Shown here piece after piece: positions 1 through 6,164 of a stretch of DNA of 7,962 bases; positions within the stretch are counted from its first letter, which is position 1, and the number at the start of each line of letters is the position of its first letter. Origin of the DNA: Beijerinckiaceae bacterium (GTDB lineage: Bacteria > Pseudomonadota > Alphaproteobacteria > Rhizobiales > Beijerinckiaceae); assembly GCA_027346205.1 (NCBI GenBank), contig DAIESR010000545.1, forward strand, positions 1 to 7,962, given 5' to 3'. Position numbers and translations under genes: made by a program. The notes below the pieces were generated by a model. That model was given only the letters and a program-made list of their open reading frames with translations, was not told the origin of the DNA and did no database searches.

Positions 1-51
1 TGGATCGCCAGCGATGCGGCGCGCCACCGCAACTCTCCCCTTTGGTCAAAC

Positions 52-55
52 GGAG
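52..55 (+). promoter_or_regulatory. Shine-Dalgarno that sets the muramidase start
   Basis: GGAG lies 6 nt before the ATG at 62. The same AAACGGAGA block with the same 6-nt spacer precedes the next gene (GGAG at 1007-1010, ATG at 1017). The shared leader argues for the start at 62 and against the in-frame ATG at 14, which has no comparable site. Confidence 0.65.
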
Positions 56-61
56 ACAACA

Positions 62-985
62 ATGCTCGCTTTCAAAGGGGCGGCGCGCAGGCGCACGCCG
101 GATGGAATAGCCCGCGCGGCGCAGCTCGCGGGCTGTGAAGAAGCGGCGCTCGAAGCTGTCATTGCGGTCGAATCCGGAAAGTCCGGGTTTGATCCAGAAG
201 GGCGGCCGACACTCCTCTTCGAACCGGCCAAATTCTATAAGCTGCTCGCCCAGCTGGGTGACAAGACCAAGCTTGCGAAAGGCGTGCGCGCCGGCCTTGC
301 GGCAAAACATTGGGGTGAAATCCCTTATGGCCGCCAGAGCGAGCAATATCCTCGGCTTGAAGTTGCCATGGCGATCGATGAGGATTGCGCATTGCAGGCG
401 GCCTCATGGGGGGCGCCACAAATCCTTGGCCTTAATTATAAAGCCGCCGGCTATACCGATGTCGAAGACATGGTTGCAGATTTCGTCGAATCGGAGGACG
501 CCCAGCTTCTCGCCCTTGCCAAGTTCCTCCATAAGAACGGGCTCGAACCAGCGCTGGACCGGCATGATTGGGTGGCCTTTGCGCGGAGCTATAACGGCCC
601 GAGCTGGCGCAAGAACGATTATGCGACCAGACTCGCCGGAGCCTATGCGCATGCGAAGGATGAGGCCCAGCCGGCGCCGGAGCCGCTTGATGCGGCCAGC
701 AGGAACCACGCTGTTGCGAAGGCCGCGGATGCATCGGCGAGGGCGCATCGCGCGACGGCCGGTGTGATCGCCGTCGCCGCGCCTAGTGCGTTGATCGCCG
801 CGCATGCGGTGCATGTTGTTTTGTGGTGGTCGATCGTTGCCGGCGTCATTGTCTCTGTAGTCGCAGCGCTTGTCATCTGGAATGCCGCCCTAGGTCTCAA
901 GAAGCGGGCCGCATCGGCTCATGCAGCGAGCGCTGCATCATCGCTGAATGCGGCGCCTGCAAAAGCATCCGCGCTAAAGAAATAG
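62..985 (+). CDS. Phage endolysin: N-acetylmuramidase (PF11860/DUF3380-like) with C-terminal membrane anchor
   Basis: A 307-residue protein whose first ~200 residues match, from memory, the N-acetylmuramidase family of phage endolysins, which cut the glycan strand of peptidoglycan during host lysis. Visible family landmarks are AVESGKSGF (Glu37 is the likely catalytic acid), a TLLFEP segment, QYPRLEVAMAID, ASWGAPQILGLN and the terminal FARSYNGPSW block. A linker rich in Ala, Pro and Glu follows. Residues ~230-278 are then strongly hydrophobic (about VHVVLWWSIVAGVIVSVV), enough for one or two membrane spans, and are followed by a basic Ala/Lys/Ser tail. No N-terminal signal peptide is visible. 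The ATG at 62 is chosen for its Shine-Dalgarno. The frame is open to the window edge, so a longer form starting at 14 or upstream cannot be excluded. It heads a same-strand run of small membrane-protein genes, fitting a lysis cassette. The enzyme family is secure; the membrane topology is inferred. Confidence 0.87.
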   Translation: MLAFKGAARRRTPDGIARAAQLAGCEEAALEAVIAVESGKSGFDPEGRPTLLFEPAKFYKLLAQLGDKTKLAKGVRAGLAAKHWGEIPYGRQSEQYPRLEVAMAIDEDCALQAASWGAPQILGLNYKAAGYTDVEDMVADFVESEDAQLLALAKFLHKNGLEPALDRHDWVAFARSYNGPSWRKNDYATRLAGAYAHAKDEAQPAPEPLDAASRNHAVAKAADASARAHRATAGVIAVAAPSALIAAHAVHVVLWWSIVAGVIVSVVAALVIWNAALGLKKRAASAHAASAASSLNAAPAKASALKK

Positions 986-1016
986 ACGATTCTCTTTCAT
1001 CTAAACGGAGATAAAT

Positions 1017-1448
1017 ATGTCGCTGCTCTACGCGATCGGCGCGCTGCCGCTTGCCGTCATGCATTCCGTCTTGTTCTGGCCGATATTCGAGCTGGCGACC
1101 ATCCTATTCGTATGGCTTGCGCTGATCCGTCCGACGCTCAAGGCCTATCACTACACATCCGGCATTCTCGATCAGCTCGATGCCGCGACCAAGCCTTTCT
1201 GGACCAATGTCAGGCTGTGGCTGAAAGGGATGTGGACGACAGTGATCGCAATGGCGACTGCCGTCTTCGCCGGACTCCCGGACCTGCTCGACAAGCTAAC
1301 CGGCGTCAAATGGGACGCCTTTTTCGATTCGGCGATGGTGGCGAAGATCACGGCTGCCATCATGCTGCTCACAGCCATTGTGCATGTCTATGAAATGAAG
1401 AGCGCGGCCGAGACCGTGCCGAGAAACGACGATGCTGGTGGCAACTGA
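1017..1448 (+). CDS. Small multi-span membrane protein of phage lysis region (holin candidate)
   Basis: A 143-residue protein that I do not recognise by family. Hydrophobic segments lie near residues 15-37 (rich in Leu, Phe and Trp), 71-89 and 106-124, so two or three membrane spans are likely. The central part (residues 40-70) is amphipathic with aromatic residues, and the C-terminus is short, charged and soluble. It starts 31 nt after the muramidase stop with a well-spaced GGAG and the same leader motif as that gene, so the two were probably built or expressed as a pair. Size, topology and position next to an endolysin make a holin or holin-accessory role plausible. This is inference from context, since holins share little sequence. 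The reading frame is well supported by the ribosome binding site and by tight packing. Confidence 0.72.
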   Translation: MSLLYAIGALPLAVMHSVLFWPIFELATILFVWLALIRPTLKAYHYTSGILDQLDAATKPFWTNVRLWLKGMWTTVIAMATAVFAGLPDLLDKLTGVKWDAFFDSAMVAKITAAIMLLTAIVHVYEMKSAAETVPRNDDAGGN

Positions 1449-1482
1449 CGCCGCTCTGCGCGGCGGCACTCCCGCTTTTTTT
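1449..1482 (+). terminator. Possible weak intrinsic terminator or attenuator inside the lysis operon
   Basis: Directly after the stop codon at 1446-1448, CGCCGC (1449-1454) and GCGGCG (1460-1465) form a 6-bp stem. A run of seven T lies at 1476-1482, about 10 nt after that stem. An alternative 4-bp stem, GCGG (1460-1463) with CCGC (1472-1475), would sit right against the T run. Both folds are weaker than the terminator at 2521, so partial read-through into the next gene is likely. Confidence 0.35.
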
Positions 1483-1512
1483 GTTCTACCGATGATCTTC
1501 TGAGAGGTCTCC

Positions 1513-1959
1513 ATGCTTGCTATGATCCTGCCGATCTTGAACACGCTGCTCGGCAATATCATTACGCCTTTCGTCAATGCTTGGGTCAATTACAAGCAGA
1601 CTGCATTGCAAACCGGCGAGGCTGGTTTCGAGGCTGCCGCACGCGCCGATGCGCAAGTGATGACGCAAGCGCTTTCAGCCGACATCCAATTGCAGGTGTT
1701 GAAGGTGCAAGTCTATGGCCATTGGATCAATCGCGCCGTGATGTGGATCGCGGGCTTGCCGGCGGCGATCCACTTCGGCCTTGTCTTCATCGACACGATC
1801 CTCGCTGCCCCCGGCATTCTTGGTCATCCCGTCTTCGGTGTGCCGAAACTGCCGGCTCCTTACGACACCTACGAATGGGCGATCGTATCGAGTTTCTTTC
1901 TGATTCAGGCGGTGCATGTGGGTGCCACCAATGTGACGCAATGGCTCAATCGTAAATAG
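1513..1959 (+). CDS. Small phage membrane protein, holin-like topology
   Basis: A 148-residue protein. The N-terminus (residues 1-24) is a hydrophobic, amphipathic helix. A soluble helical stretch (25-70) rich in Ala, Gln and acidic residues follows, then hydrophobic spans near 74-98 and 121-140, and a short basic end (WLNRK). The layout of a helix plus two C-terminal spans recalls small 3-TM holins such as those of gene transfer agents, but I cannot claim sequence membership in that family. The start at 1513 is supported by GAGAGG at 1502-1507. It is the second membrane protein after the muramidase and is separated from the first by a possible attenuator. Its stop codon overlaps the ribosome binding site of the next gene. 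A structural or scaffold-associated membrane role is the main alternative. Confidence 0.7.
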   Translation: MLAMILPILNTLLGNIITPFVNAWVNYKQTALQTGEAGFEAAARADAQVMTQALSADIQLQVLKVQVYGHWINRAVMWIAGLPAAIHFGLVFIDTILAAPGILGHPVFGVPKLPAPYDTYEWAIVSSFFLIQAVHVGATNVTQWLNRK

Positions 1960-1967
1960 GAACAGTC

Positions 1968-2165
1968 ATGATCGAAGCCGTCATTCTGAATTGCGCGTTC
2001 GGCATGCCGCCGCCGGCGTGCACCGAGGGTGCTGCCGATGATGTGATCAGCGTCAAGGTTCAACCGACGATCCGCGCCATGGCCAAGCAATCCGTCGTTG
2101 CGGAGGAGGCTGAGGCGCGTGCGAAAGGGCGCATGCTCAAAGTGGTTTGTGGAGGAAAGGCTTAA
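1968..2165 (+). CDS. Small orphan protein in phage lysis operon
   Basis: A 65-residue protein of unknown family. It begins 8 nt after the previous stop, with AGGA at 1958-1961 as ribosome binding site, and ends 4 nt before the next ATG. This tight packing is the main reason to believe it. The sequence has a short hydrophobic start followed by CAFGMPPPAC, a Val-rich middle, an Ala/Glu/Lys helix-prone segment (about 38-55) and a final Cys. It lacks a proper signal peptide or lipobox, so it is not an obvious outer-membrane spanin. No function is assigned. Confidence 0.55.
   Translation: MIEAVILNCAFGMPPPACTEGAADDVISVKVQPTIRAMAKQSVVAEEAEARAKGRMLKVVCGGKA
2151..2160 (+). promoter_or_regulatory. Shine-Dalgarno that sets the start of the coiled-coil protein
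   Basis: GGAGG at 2151-2155, followed by AAAGG at 2156-2160, lies just before the ATG at 2170. The site sits inside the last codons of the 65-residue gene. It decides for the ATG at 2170 over an in-frame ATG at 2098, which would overlap that gene by about 70 nt and would place a charged, non-family extension before the membrane segment. Confidence 0.65.
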
Positions 2166-2169
2166 ATTC

Positions 2170-2484
2170 ATGTCGGATGGAATTTGGATCACAGTTGCGA
2201 TTGGCCTTTCCGGCACGCTCATCGGTGCAGTCTCGACGATCGTCGTAGCCTTGATCAACCGACAGCCGATGCTCGCAGCGGCCGTCGATGCGCGCATCGC
2301 GGTCTTGATCGAGACTTATGAGAGGACCATCGGCGAATTGCGGATGGACGTCGTCCAGCTCGAAAAGAAAATCGATATTTACGAAAAGACGATCCGGGAT
2401 TTGCGCGATCACATTGACAAGCTCGAAGCCAAAATCGATGTGCTGCAGTTCCAATTGAATGAGGCCGGTGCGGCCGTTACATAA
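2170..2484 (+). CDS. Membrane-anchored coiled-coil protein of phage region (spanin-like or holin-accessory)
   Basis: A 104-residue protein with one N-terminal membrane segment (about residues 6-29, Gly/Ile/Val/Ala rich). A continuous amphipathic helix follows from about 42 to 98, with hydrophobic residues at heptad spacing and alternating Glu/Lys/Arg/Asp, as in a coiled coil (for example DVVQLEKKIDIYEKTI). This is the layout of inner-membrane spanins (Rz-like), which join the inner and outer membranes in the last step of lysis of Gram-negative hosts. It is also a common layout for other small phage proteins. No partner lipoprotein with a lipobox was found nearby or nested inside it, which weakens the spanin reading. 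It is the last gene of the operon and is followed 36 nt later by a strong terminator. Confidence 0.72.
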   Translation: MSDGIWITVAIGLSGTLIGAVSTIVVALINRQPMLAAAVDARIAVLIETYERTIGELRMDVVQLEKKIDIYEKTIRDLRDHIDKLEAKIDVLQFQLNEAGAAVT

Positions 2485-2520
2485 AGTGTCTGATGCGACA
2501 CCGATCGCGTGCTCTATGGT

Positions 2521-2557
2521 GCCCCTGTCCCGTTCGCGGGGCAGGGGCTTTTTTTTT
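2521..2557 (+). terminator. Strong intrinsic terminator closing the phage lysis operon
   Basis: Arms at 2521-2532 and 2537-2548 pair over 12 bp with a single G-U wobble, around a TTCG tetraloop. They are followed at once by nine T (2549-2557). This is a textbook Rho-independent terminator on the + strand. It separates the phage genes from the peroxidase gene and may mark the functional edge of the phage-derived block. Confidence 0.93.
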
Positions 2558-2762
2558 GTTTCAGCTCGCCGACGCAGCTTTTATGGCGGGAAAGTGCGGG
2601 CCGCACCGTTTCGAATTCACATGCCCGGAAAACTGCTTTAGAAGAAACATTAGAGAGATCGAAATCCGGGACAAAACTGAAGGATGGCTGGTTTGAACGC
2701 CGTTTTGGCGACCGAGCGATGGCAACGATTGCCGCCTTCCTTTGGCCTATGCGAGGTAAGTC
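2558..2762. other. Intergenic region, probable gpx promoter region
   Basis: These 205 bases lie between the phage terminator and the peroxidase start. There is an 11-nt near-palindrome, TGCGG-G-CCGCA, at 2595-2605, and a spaced inverted pair CCCGGA (2624-2629) and TCCGGG (2665-2670). I see no tRNA or tRNA fragment that would mark an attachment site, and no promoter I can name with confidence. Confidence 0.4.
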
Positions 2763-3242
2763 ATGAGCGTAGTCTATGATTTTTCTGCAAAGAAATTGGG
2801 CGGCGAAGATATGGCGCTCGAAGCGTTTCGCGGCACGGTTTTGCTTATCGTGAATGTCGCGAGCAAATGCGGGTTCACTCCGCAATATGAGGGGCTCGAG
2901 GCGCTATATCGCAAATATTCGCCGAAGGGCTTTGCCGTTCTCGGCTTTCCTTGCAATCAGTTTGGCAGCCAGGAGCCGGGCGATGCGGCCGAGATCGCGC
3001 AATTCTGCACGCGAACCTATGACGTGACCTTTCCTATGTTCGACAAGATCGACGTCAATGGCGGCCAGGCGCATCCGCTCTATGAGTTTTTGAAGACCGA
3101 GCAAAAGGGTGTGCTTGGAACTGAGCCGATCAAATGGAATTTCACCAAATTTCTTGTCGACCGCCAAGGGCTGGTGACGGGCAGGTTCGCCCCGACAACG
3201 AAGCCTTCGGACATCGAGCCCGAGATCGAGCGGCTGCTCTGA
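2763..3242 (+). CDS. gpx: Glutathione peroxidase family protein (thiol peroxidase, Cys type)
   Basis: A 159-residue protein, full length for bacterial glutathione peroxidases of the BtuE/BsaA type. These reduce hydrogen and organic peroxides with thioredoxin or glutathione as electron donor. All family blocks are present: [12 protein letters not shown] with the peroxidatic Cys36, [13 protein letters not shown] with the catalytic-site Gln70 and conserved Cys64, and [13 protein letters not shown] with the active-site Trp125 and Asn126. Cys82, in the [13 protein letters not shown] helix, sits where Cys-type members carry the resolving cysteine, so a thioredoxin-dependent cycle is more likely than a glutathione-dependent one. 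There is no signal peptide, so the enzyme is cytoplasmic. GAGG at 2753-2756 supports the start. It stands alone between the phage terminator and a long spacer, so it is probably monocistronic. Identity is secure; the electron donor is inferred. Confidence 0.95.
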   Translation: MSVVYDFSAKKLGGEDMALEAFRGTVLLIVNVASKCGFTPQYEGLEALYRKYSPKGFAVLGFPCNQFGSQEPGDAAEIAQFCTRTYDVTFPMFDKIDVNGGQAHPLYEFLKTEQKGVLGTEPIKWNFTKFLVDRQGLVTGRFAPTTKPSDIEPEIERLL

Positions 3243-3731
3243 AGCAGCGCCGATCGAGGGTGGTCGACGCATGCCGCCCACCGCGACAAATGGTTTCAAA
3301 TCAAAGGCAGCGGGGTTCCAATCGGCGAAAACCACCGGCTTTTGCTATGAAAGCTCTTGTTCGGCGTCAAATCCGTCTTGTTGGGATGATGCGATTGCCT
3401 TGCCGCTCCAGCATGGCTAACAGAGAGCTGCGGAAGGGGAATTGGACCACGCCGGCCGATCTCCTTCCGTCCATGGGTAGGATGCCGGGTCGTGGCCGCA
3501 GCCGGGCGGGCGGTTCGAGCCGGACTGCTTCTTCGACGTGCCCGCTCGTTGTTGGCTCGGTCTGCGACGGAAATCCGTGACCGCATGGTCCAGTCGGCCG
3601 GATTTGCTGCGTGGCCTTGCGCCGCAGCGGCCCGGGCCGGCCATTGCCGAAAGGCATTGTCCAAGCCAAACCAGGCTAAGCTAAGCCTGAAGCAAGCCAA
3701 GTCAGGCTAAGCCTAGGAAGGAGAAGATTTC
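3243..3731. other. Long non-coding spacer upstream of hisD
   Basis: These 489 bases lie between gpx and hisD. Open frames exist on both strands, but they have low-complexity Arg/Ala/Ser content typical of GC-rich non-coding DNA and no recognisable domain. In many relatives a DUF2948 gene, often with murA further upstream, precedes hisD; I see no trace of it here. A 5-bp inverted pair, GGTGG (3259-3263) and CCACC (3278-3282), follows gpx but lacks a T run, so I do not call it a terminator. The last 60 bases hold the repeats described separately. The hisD promoter must lie here or further upstream, but I cannot place it. Confidence 0.5.
3662..3712 (+). repeat. Two imperfect 20-nt direct repeats with small hairpins in the hisD leader
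   Basis: CAAGCCAAACCAGGCTAAGC (3662-3681) and CAAGCCAAGTCAGGCTAAGC (3693-3712) match at 18 of 20 positions with a 31-nt period. The first copy also forms a hairpin, CAGGCT (3672-3677) with AGCCTG (3684-3689), around a 6-nt loop. The second runs into an AGGCT-A-AGCCT near-palindrome (3704-3714) that touches the hisD Shine-Dalgarno at 3715-3723. The position suggests a binding site or translation-control leader, but simple slippage duplication is also possible. Confidence 0.6.
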
Positions 3732-5033
3732 ATGCCGTTGAGGCTCGATGGCAAAGCCCAGGACTTCGCCGCTTCGTTCGAGGCTCTGCTCGCCATGAAG
3801 CGGGAGACGGCGGAAGATGTCGACCACGTGGTGCAGAAGATCATTGCTGACGTGGTCGCCCGTGGTGACGCGGCGCTGATCGATTATTCGCGGACTTTCG
3901 ATCATGTTGATCTTGCACAATTGGGCCTCGCCGTATCCGCCAATGAGATTGCTGCGGCAAGGGCCGCGGTGGCCCCCGAGGCCCTGGCGGCCTTGCGCCT
4001 CGCGCATCAACGGATCACCGATTTTCATGAGAGGCAGCGGCCGCAAGATGTGTTGTTCACTGATGCGCTCGGGGTCGAGCTTGGCTGGCGCTGGTTGCCG
4101 ATCGAGGCGGTGGGCCTCTATGTGCCGGGCGGCACCGCGAGCTATCCTTCTTCCGTGCTCATGAATGCCGCGCCTGCGAAAGTCGCGGGCGTCCAGAGGC
4201 TCGTGATGGTCGTGCCAGCTCCCGGCGGCCGCATCGATCCTCTTGTTCTCGCGGCGGCCGAGCTTGCCGGTGTGGATGAGATCTATCGTGTTGGTGGTGC
4301 CCAGGCCGTGGCAGCTCTCGCGTATGGAACGCAAAGCATTGCCCCGGTCGCTAAGATCGTCGGGCCCGGCAATGCCTATGTCGCCGCTGCCAAAAGGCGG
4401 GTGTTCGGTACGGTTGGGATCGACATGATCGCCGGCCCGTCCGAAGTTCTGATCATTGCCGATGCGAGCGCCAATCCGCAATGGATCGCAGCTGATCTCC
4501 TGGCTCAGGTGGAACATGACCGGGCTGCGCAATCCATATTGATCACGGATAGCACCGCATTGGCCGCTGAGGTCGAAGCCTCGCTGGAACGACAATTGGC
4601 GGTTTTGCCGCGCAGAGAAATCGCAGGCGCGAGCTGGCAGGATTTTGGCGCGATCATCATCGTGTCCGAACTCGCCGCGGCATTGCCGCTCGCGGACCGG
4701 CTTGCGCCGGAACATCTCGAAATCATCGCCGGCGATGCCGATGCGCTCGCCGCGCGTGTCCGCAATGCGGGCGCAATCTTCATCGGAGGGTACACGCCGG
4801 AGGCGATCGGCGATTATATAGGCGGCTCCAATCATGTGCTCCCGACCGCGCGTTCCGCCCGTTTTTCCTCCGGTTTGAGCGTTCTTGACTTCATGAAACG
4901 CACATCGATCCTCAAATGCGGGCCGGCAAGTCTCGCGGCGCTCGGGCCGGCTGCCGTCGCGCTCGGCAAGGCGGAAGGGCTCGACGCCCATGCCCGTTCC
5001 GTTGCTCTACGTCTGGGCCTCATGACGTCATGA
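3732..5033 (+). CDS. hisD: Histidinol dehydrogenase
   Basis: A 433-residue enzyme that catalyses the last two steps of histidine synthesis, oxidising L-histidinol to L-histidine via histidinal with two NAD+; it is a cytoplasmic zinc enzyme. Length and motifs are canonical: [18 protein letters not shown] near 129, PAPGG, the [16 protein letters not shown] block near 185, [15 protein letters not shown] near 208, [10 protein letters not shown] near 231, APEHLEII near 325, and GSNHVLPT near 365. Residues expected to bind zinc are present (Gln259, His262, Asp361 and His420, against Gln259, His262, Asp360 and His419 in E. coli), as is the catalytic pair Glu327-His328. AAGGAG at 3718-3723 supports the start. 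It leads the operon, and its stop overlaps the next start (ATGA at 5030-5033). Nothing appears truncated or degenerate, and the other his genes are not in the window. Confidence 0.98.
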   Translation: MPLRLDGKAQDFAASFEALLAMKRETAEDVDHVVQKIIADVVARGDAALIDYSRTFDHVDLAQLGLAVSANEIAAARAAVAPEALAALRLAHQRITDFHERQRPQDVLFTDALGVELGWRWLPIEAVGLYVPGGTASYPSSVLMNAAPAKVAGVQRLVMVVPAPGGRIDPLVLAAAELAGVDEIYRVGGAQAVAALAYGTQSIAPVAKIVGPGNAYVAAAKRRVFGTVGIDMIAGPSEVLIIADASANPQWIAADLLAQVEHDRAAQSILITDSTALAAEVEASLERQLAVLPRREIAGASWQDFGAIIIVSELAAALPLADRLAPEHLEIIAGDADALAARVRNAGAIFIGGYTPEAIGDYIGGSNHVLPTARSARFSSGLSVLDFMKRTSILKCGPASLAALGPAAVALGKAEGLDAHARSVALRLGLMTS

Positions 5034-5518
5034 CTGCAGACGAGCCGAGCCGGCGCAATCGTCTCGTGTCGGTGACGCTCGACGAGGCTTCGATCGGTCG
5101 CGGCACGTCGGATCAGGAACACGAGCGGCAGATCGCCATCTATGATCTGATCGAGGAGAATAGTTTCGGGCTGCCCGACCTGGACGCCGGCCCCTATATG
5201 CTGAGGATTGCGCTCCACGATGCCAAGCTCGCCTTGGAAGTCTGCAACGAAAAAGGTGAGACCTTTGCCGTTCACATTCTGTCTTTGACGCCCTTCCGCA
5301 GCCTGTTGAAGGACTATTTTCTGGTTTGCGAAAGCTATTATGCGGCGATCCGCTCAGCAACGCGGGCACAGATCGAAGCCATCGACATGGGACGGCGCGC
5401 TGTCCACAATGAAGCCGCGCAGCTCCTGTTGGAACGTCTGAAGGGTAAGATCGAATGCGATCTCGACACGGCGCGGCGCATTTTCACACTCGTGACGGCG
5501 CTGCACTGGAAGGGTTGA
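5030..5518 (+). CDS. UPF0262 family protein
   Basis: A 162-residue protein that fits UPF0262, a conserved alphaproteobacterial family of unknown function, in length and motifs: the VTLDEASI start, [18 protein letters not shown] near 31, [11 protein letters not shown] near 54, [19 protein letters not shown] near 86, and [21 protein letters not shown] near 113, ending [14 protein letters not shown]. There is no signal peptide or membrane segment. The ATG at 5030 overlaps the hisD stop as ATGA and has no strong Shine-Dalgarno, so translation is probably coupled to hisD. An upstream in-frame extension exists but would overlap hisD further and lacks family resemblance. The position after hisD is conserved in the order, but it does not by itself show a role in histidine metabolism. 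Confidence 0.93.
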   Translation: MTADEPSRRNRLVSVTLDEASIGRGTSDQEHERQIAIYDLIEENSFGLPDLDAGPYMLRIALHDAKLALEVCNEKGETFAVHILSLTPFRSLLKDYFLVCESYYAAIRSATRAQIEAIDMGRRAVHNEAAQLLLERLKGKIECDLDTARRIFTLVTALHWKG

Positions 5519-5522
5519 GCCG

Positions 5523-6056
5523 GTGGCGGCTGGCGATACCGACAGTATTTCGCAATGGCAACGGGCGCTTCGCAGGCGCCCGCAAGCCGTTCTCTTCGCC
5601 TGTTCGGAAAATTGCCTGCGCTCGCCCATGGCCGAGGCTTTCGGCCGGCACTATTTCGGGCGCAGCGTCTATTTCGCCTCGGCTGGCGTGCGATCTGGCG
5701 AACTCGATCCCATCGCCGTTGCGGTGATGGATGAAGTCGGTATCGACATAAGCAGCCATCGCCCGCACACTTTCGCGGATCTCGAAGATGCAAGCTTCGA
5801 TCTCATCTTGACCCTCTCGCCGGAAGCGCATCACAAGGCTCTCGAATTCACCCGCACCTTGGCAACGGATGTCGTCTATTGGCCGACGCTCGATCCTTCT
5901 GTCATCGAAGGTTCACGCGATCGTGTGCTCGACGCCTATCGTTCAGTGCGTGACACGCTCGCTGCACGAATCAAAGTTTTCTTCGATCCGCGTTTGGCCA
6001 CGTTGCAGGAGGAAGCAGGACGATCGAGCATTGCCGGCGGCTCGAAGCCAGAGTAG
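5523..6056 (+). CDS. Low-molecular-weight protein-tyrosine phosphatase family protein
   Basis: A 177-residue protein with a GTG start 4 nt after the UPF0262 stop; GGAAGGG at 5508-5514 serves as ribosome binding site. The fold signature is clear: strand VLFAC, then the phosphate-binding loop CSENCLRS (Cys27 nucleophile, Arg33), then PMAEAF, a central FASAGVRSGELDPIAVAVMDEVGID block, SSHRPHTF, DLILTLSPEAH, and a late TLDPS with Asp124 as likely general acid. Members act as protein-tyrosine phosphatases or, in related branches, arsenate reductases. The substrate of this hisD-linked group is not established to my knowledge. The P-loop differs from the common CxGNxCRS form: Glu replaces Gly, and the second Cys is shifted one place. 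The protein is cytoplasmic with no signal peptide. It is the last gene of the hisD operon. Confidence 0.9.
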   Translation: MAAGDTDSISQWQRALRRRPQAVLFACSENCLRSPMAEAFGRHYFGRSVYFASAGVRSGELDPIAVAVMDEVGIDISSHRPHTFADLEDASFDLILTLSPEAHHKALEFTRTLATDVVYWPTLDPSVIEGSRDRVLDAYRSVRDTLAARIKVFFDPRLATLQEEAGRSSIAGGSKPE

Positions 6057-6077
6057 GGCTGAAGTCTATACAGCTCT
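6055..6077 (+). terminator. Possible weak terminator or mRNA-end hairpin after the hisD operon
   Basis: AGGGCTG (6055-6061) pairs with CAGCTCT (6071-6077) over 7 bp, one of them a G-U wobble, around a 9-nt loop. It begins in the phosphatase stop codon. The downstream sequence is AT-rich but has no T run, so this is at best a weak or factor-assisted terminator. Confidence 0.25.
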
Positions 6078-6131
6078 AATTATCAAGCATGTGCTGCAGT
6101 CGATCAACCTGTCATAATTTTAGGATGAGGC

Positions 6132-6164
6132 GACCTGCTACAGATCCATGATCTGTAGCAGGTC
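6132..6164. repeat. Perfect 15-bp inverted repeat with 3-nt loop
   Basis: GACCTGCTACAGATC (6132-6146), loop CAT, GATCTGTAGCAGGTC (6150-6164): all 15 pairs are Watson-Crick. No T run follows on either strand, so it is not a classic terminator. A second pairing, GATCCATGA (6143-6151) with TCATGGATC (6163-6171), uses part of the same arms and would exclude the main hairpin. It could be a transcription-end hairpin, a protein-binding palindrome or part of a structured RNA. Confidence 0.85.

Noticed and set aside
14..61. Upstream ATG for the muramidase
   Set aside because: No ribosome binding site is visible. The ATG at 62 has a GGAG at the right distance, with a leader shared by the next gene.
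135..767. Second + strand frame (210 residues) inside the muramidase gene
   Set aside because: Arg/Ser/Pro-rich sequence without domain character; it overlaps a well-supported enzyme gene.
2624..2670. Spaced inverted repeat before gpx as an operator
   Set aside because: Arms are only 6 bp with a 35-nt gap, which is easily accidental in GC-rich DNA.
3134..3700. Frames on both strands in the spacer before hisD as hidden genes or a broken DUF2948
   Set aside because: Compositions are low-complexity (Arg, Ala, Ser, Pro), no motif can be seen, and starts lack convincing ribosome binding sites.
3702..4991. Long open frame (429 residues) on the - strand opposite hisD
   Set aside because: It mirrors hisD almost exactly. 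Its Arg/His/Gly-rich sequence has no domain I recognise, and hisD itself carries all family motifs and a good ribosome binding site. Long antisense frames are common opposite GC-rich genes.
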